Source: Paracoccaceae bacterium (GTDB taxonomy: Bacteria; Pseudomonadota; Alphaproteobacteria; Rhodobacterales; Rhodobacteraceae). Taken from it: 5,382 nucleotides of DNA. Under the pieces are notes generated by a model that worked only from the letters and a program-made list of their open reading frames with translations, did not search any database and had not been told where the DNA came from. Position 1 is the stretch's first letter. Every line of letters begins with the position of its first letter. Location of the stretch: positions 336-5,717 of the forward strand of contig DNSZ01000164.1 in NCBI GenBank assembly GCA_003500165.1, in the 5' to 3' direction. The position numbers were made by a program, and so were the translations under genes. Positions 5,236 through 5,382 of this stretch are shown here, in pieces.

Positions 5236-5382
5236 TCATGCACGGCCTTCGGATGCGCCACCGCGCAGGACCTGCACAAGCCCGGCAAGATCGTCGGGCA
5301 ACGTGCTGGCAAAGGCCAGGCGCCGGCCGGTGACCGGATGGACAAAGGCCAGCGTCGCCGCGTGCAGGGCCTGGCGTGGAAA
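5236..5382 (-). CDS. RluA/RluD-family pseudouridine synthase, C-terminal fragment cut by the window edge
   Basis: Reading the minus strand from 5382 to the TGA at 5236-5238 gives 48 in-frame residues beginning FPRQALHAATLAFVHPVTG and continuing through RRLAFASTLPDDLAGLV. The RQ(A/x)LHA..L.F.HP.TG pattern followed by an F..PLP.DL..L segment is the characteristic end of RluA-superfamily synthases, which isomerise uridines in 23S rRNA (RluD acts on helix 69). The catalytic aspartate lies upstream, outside the window. No start codon is present, so this is an edge truncation, not damage. The short tail RGGASEGRA is unremarkable. The gene lies 169 bp upstream of rpoH in the same direction. I cannot distinguish RluD from RluA/RluC from this segment. 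Confidence 0.88.
   Translation of the reverse strand, partial: FPRQALHAATLAFVHPVTGRRLAFASTLPDDLAGLVQVLRGGASEGRA

Noticed and set aside
5109..5345. Minus-strand 78-codon frame over the rluA-family 3' end
   Set aside because: It is a different frame from the recognisable pseudouridine synthase C-terminus and covers the intergenic hairpins; its translation has no family features.

Overview
The window looks like chromosomal DNA from a GC-rich alphaproteobacterium, most likely Rhodobacteraceae (Rhodobacter/Paracoccus type). The main evidence is the sequence of its heat-shock sigma factor, which closely follows the RpoH proteins I know from that family, including the RpoH box. It sits directly downstream of the end of an RluA-type pseudouridine synthase gene, an arrangement I recall from this family. 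Placement below family level is not possible from the sequence alone.

All intact genes lie on the minus strand and are read from right to left. From 5382 to 5236 is the C-terminus of an RluA/RluD-family 23S rRNA pseudouridine synthase, cut by the window edge. A 169-bp gap follows, with a strong GC hairpin, two further abutting dyads and a plausible promoter. Next come rpoH (start 5066), an MDR alcohol dehydrogenase/quinone oxidoreductase-like gene whose start overlaps the rpoH stop as ATGA, an aldo/keto reductase, a Gfo/Idh/MocA-family NAD(P)-dependent oxidoreductase, and a small multi-spanning membrane protein of unknown function. Gaps inside this run are -4, 45, 101 and 55 bp. This fits one transcription unit headed by rpoH, although promoters in the 101-bp and 45-bp gaps cannot be excluded. 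Three oxidoreductases with different folds behind a heat-shock sigma factor suggest a stress or carbonyl-detoxification role, but no substrate can be named.

The left end (1-319) is not ordinary genic DNA. It holds the 3' end of an IS630-family transposase on the plus strand (about 140-319). The transposase stop codon overlaps the stop codon of the convergent membrane-protein gene. Further left is a patch of unexplained inverted repeats, including a near-perfect 37-nt dyad at 96-132 and a perfect 20-bp GC palindrome at 1-20. This reads as a degraded mobile-element junction.

I found no RNA gene, CRISPR array, toxin-antitoxin pair or clear undescribed system. The points most worth following up are the rpoH-oxidoreductase coupling, the dyad cluster upstream of rpoH, and the transposon scar at the left edge.
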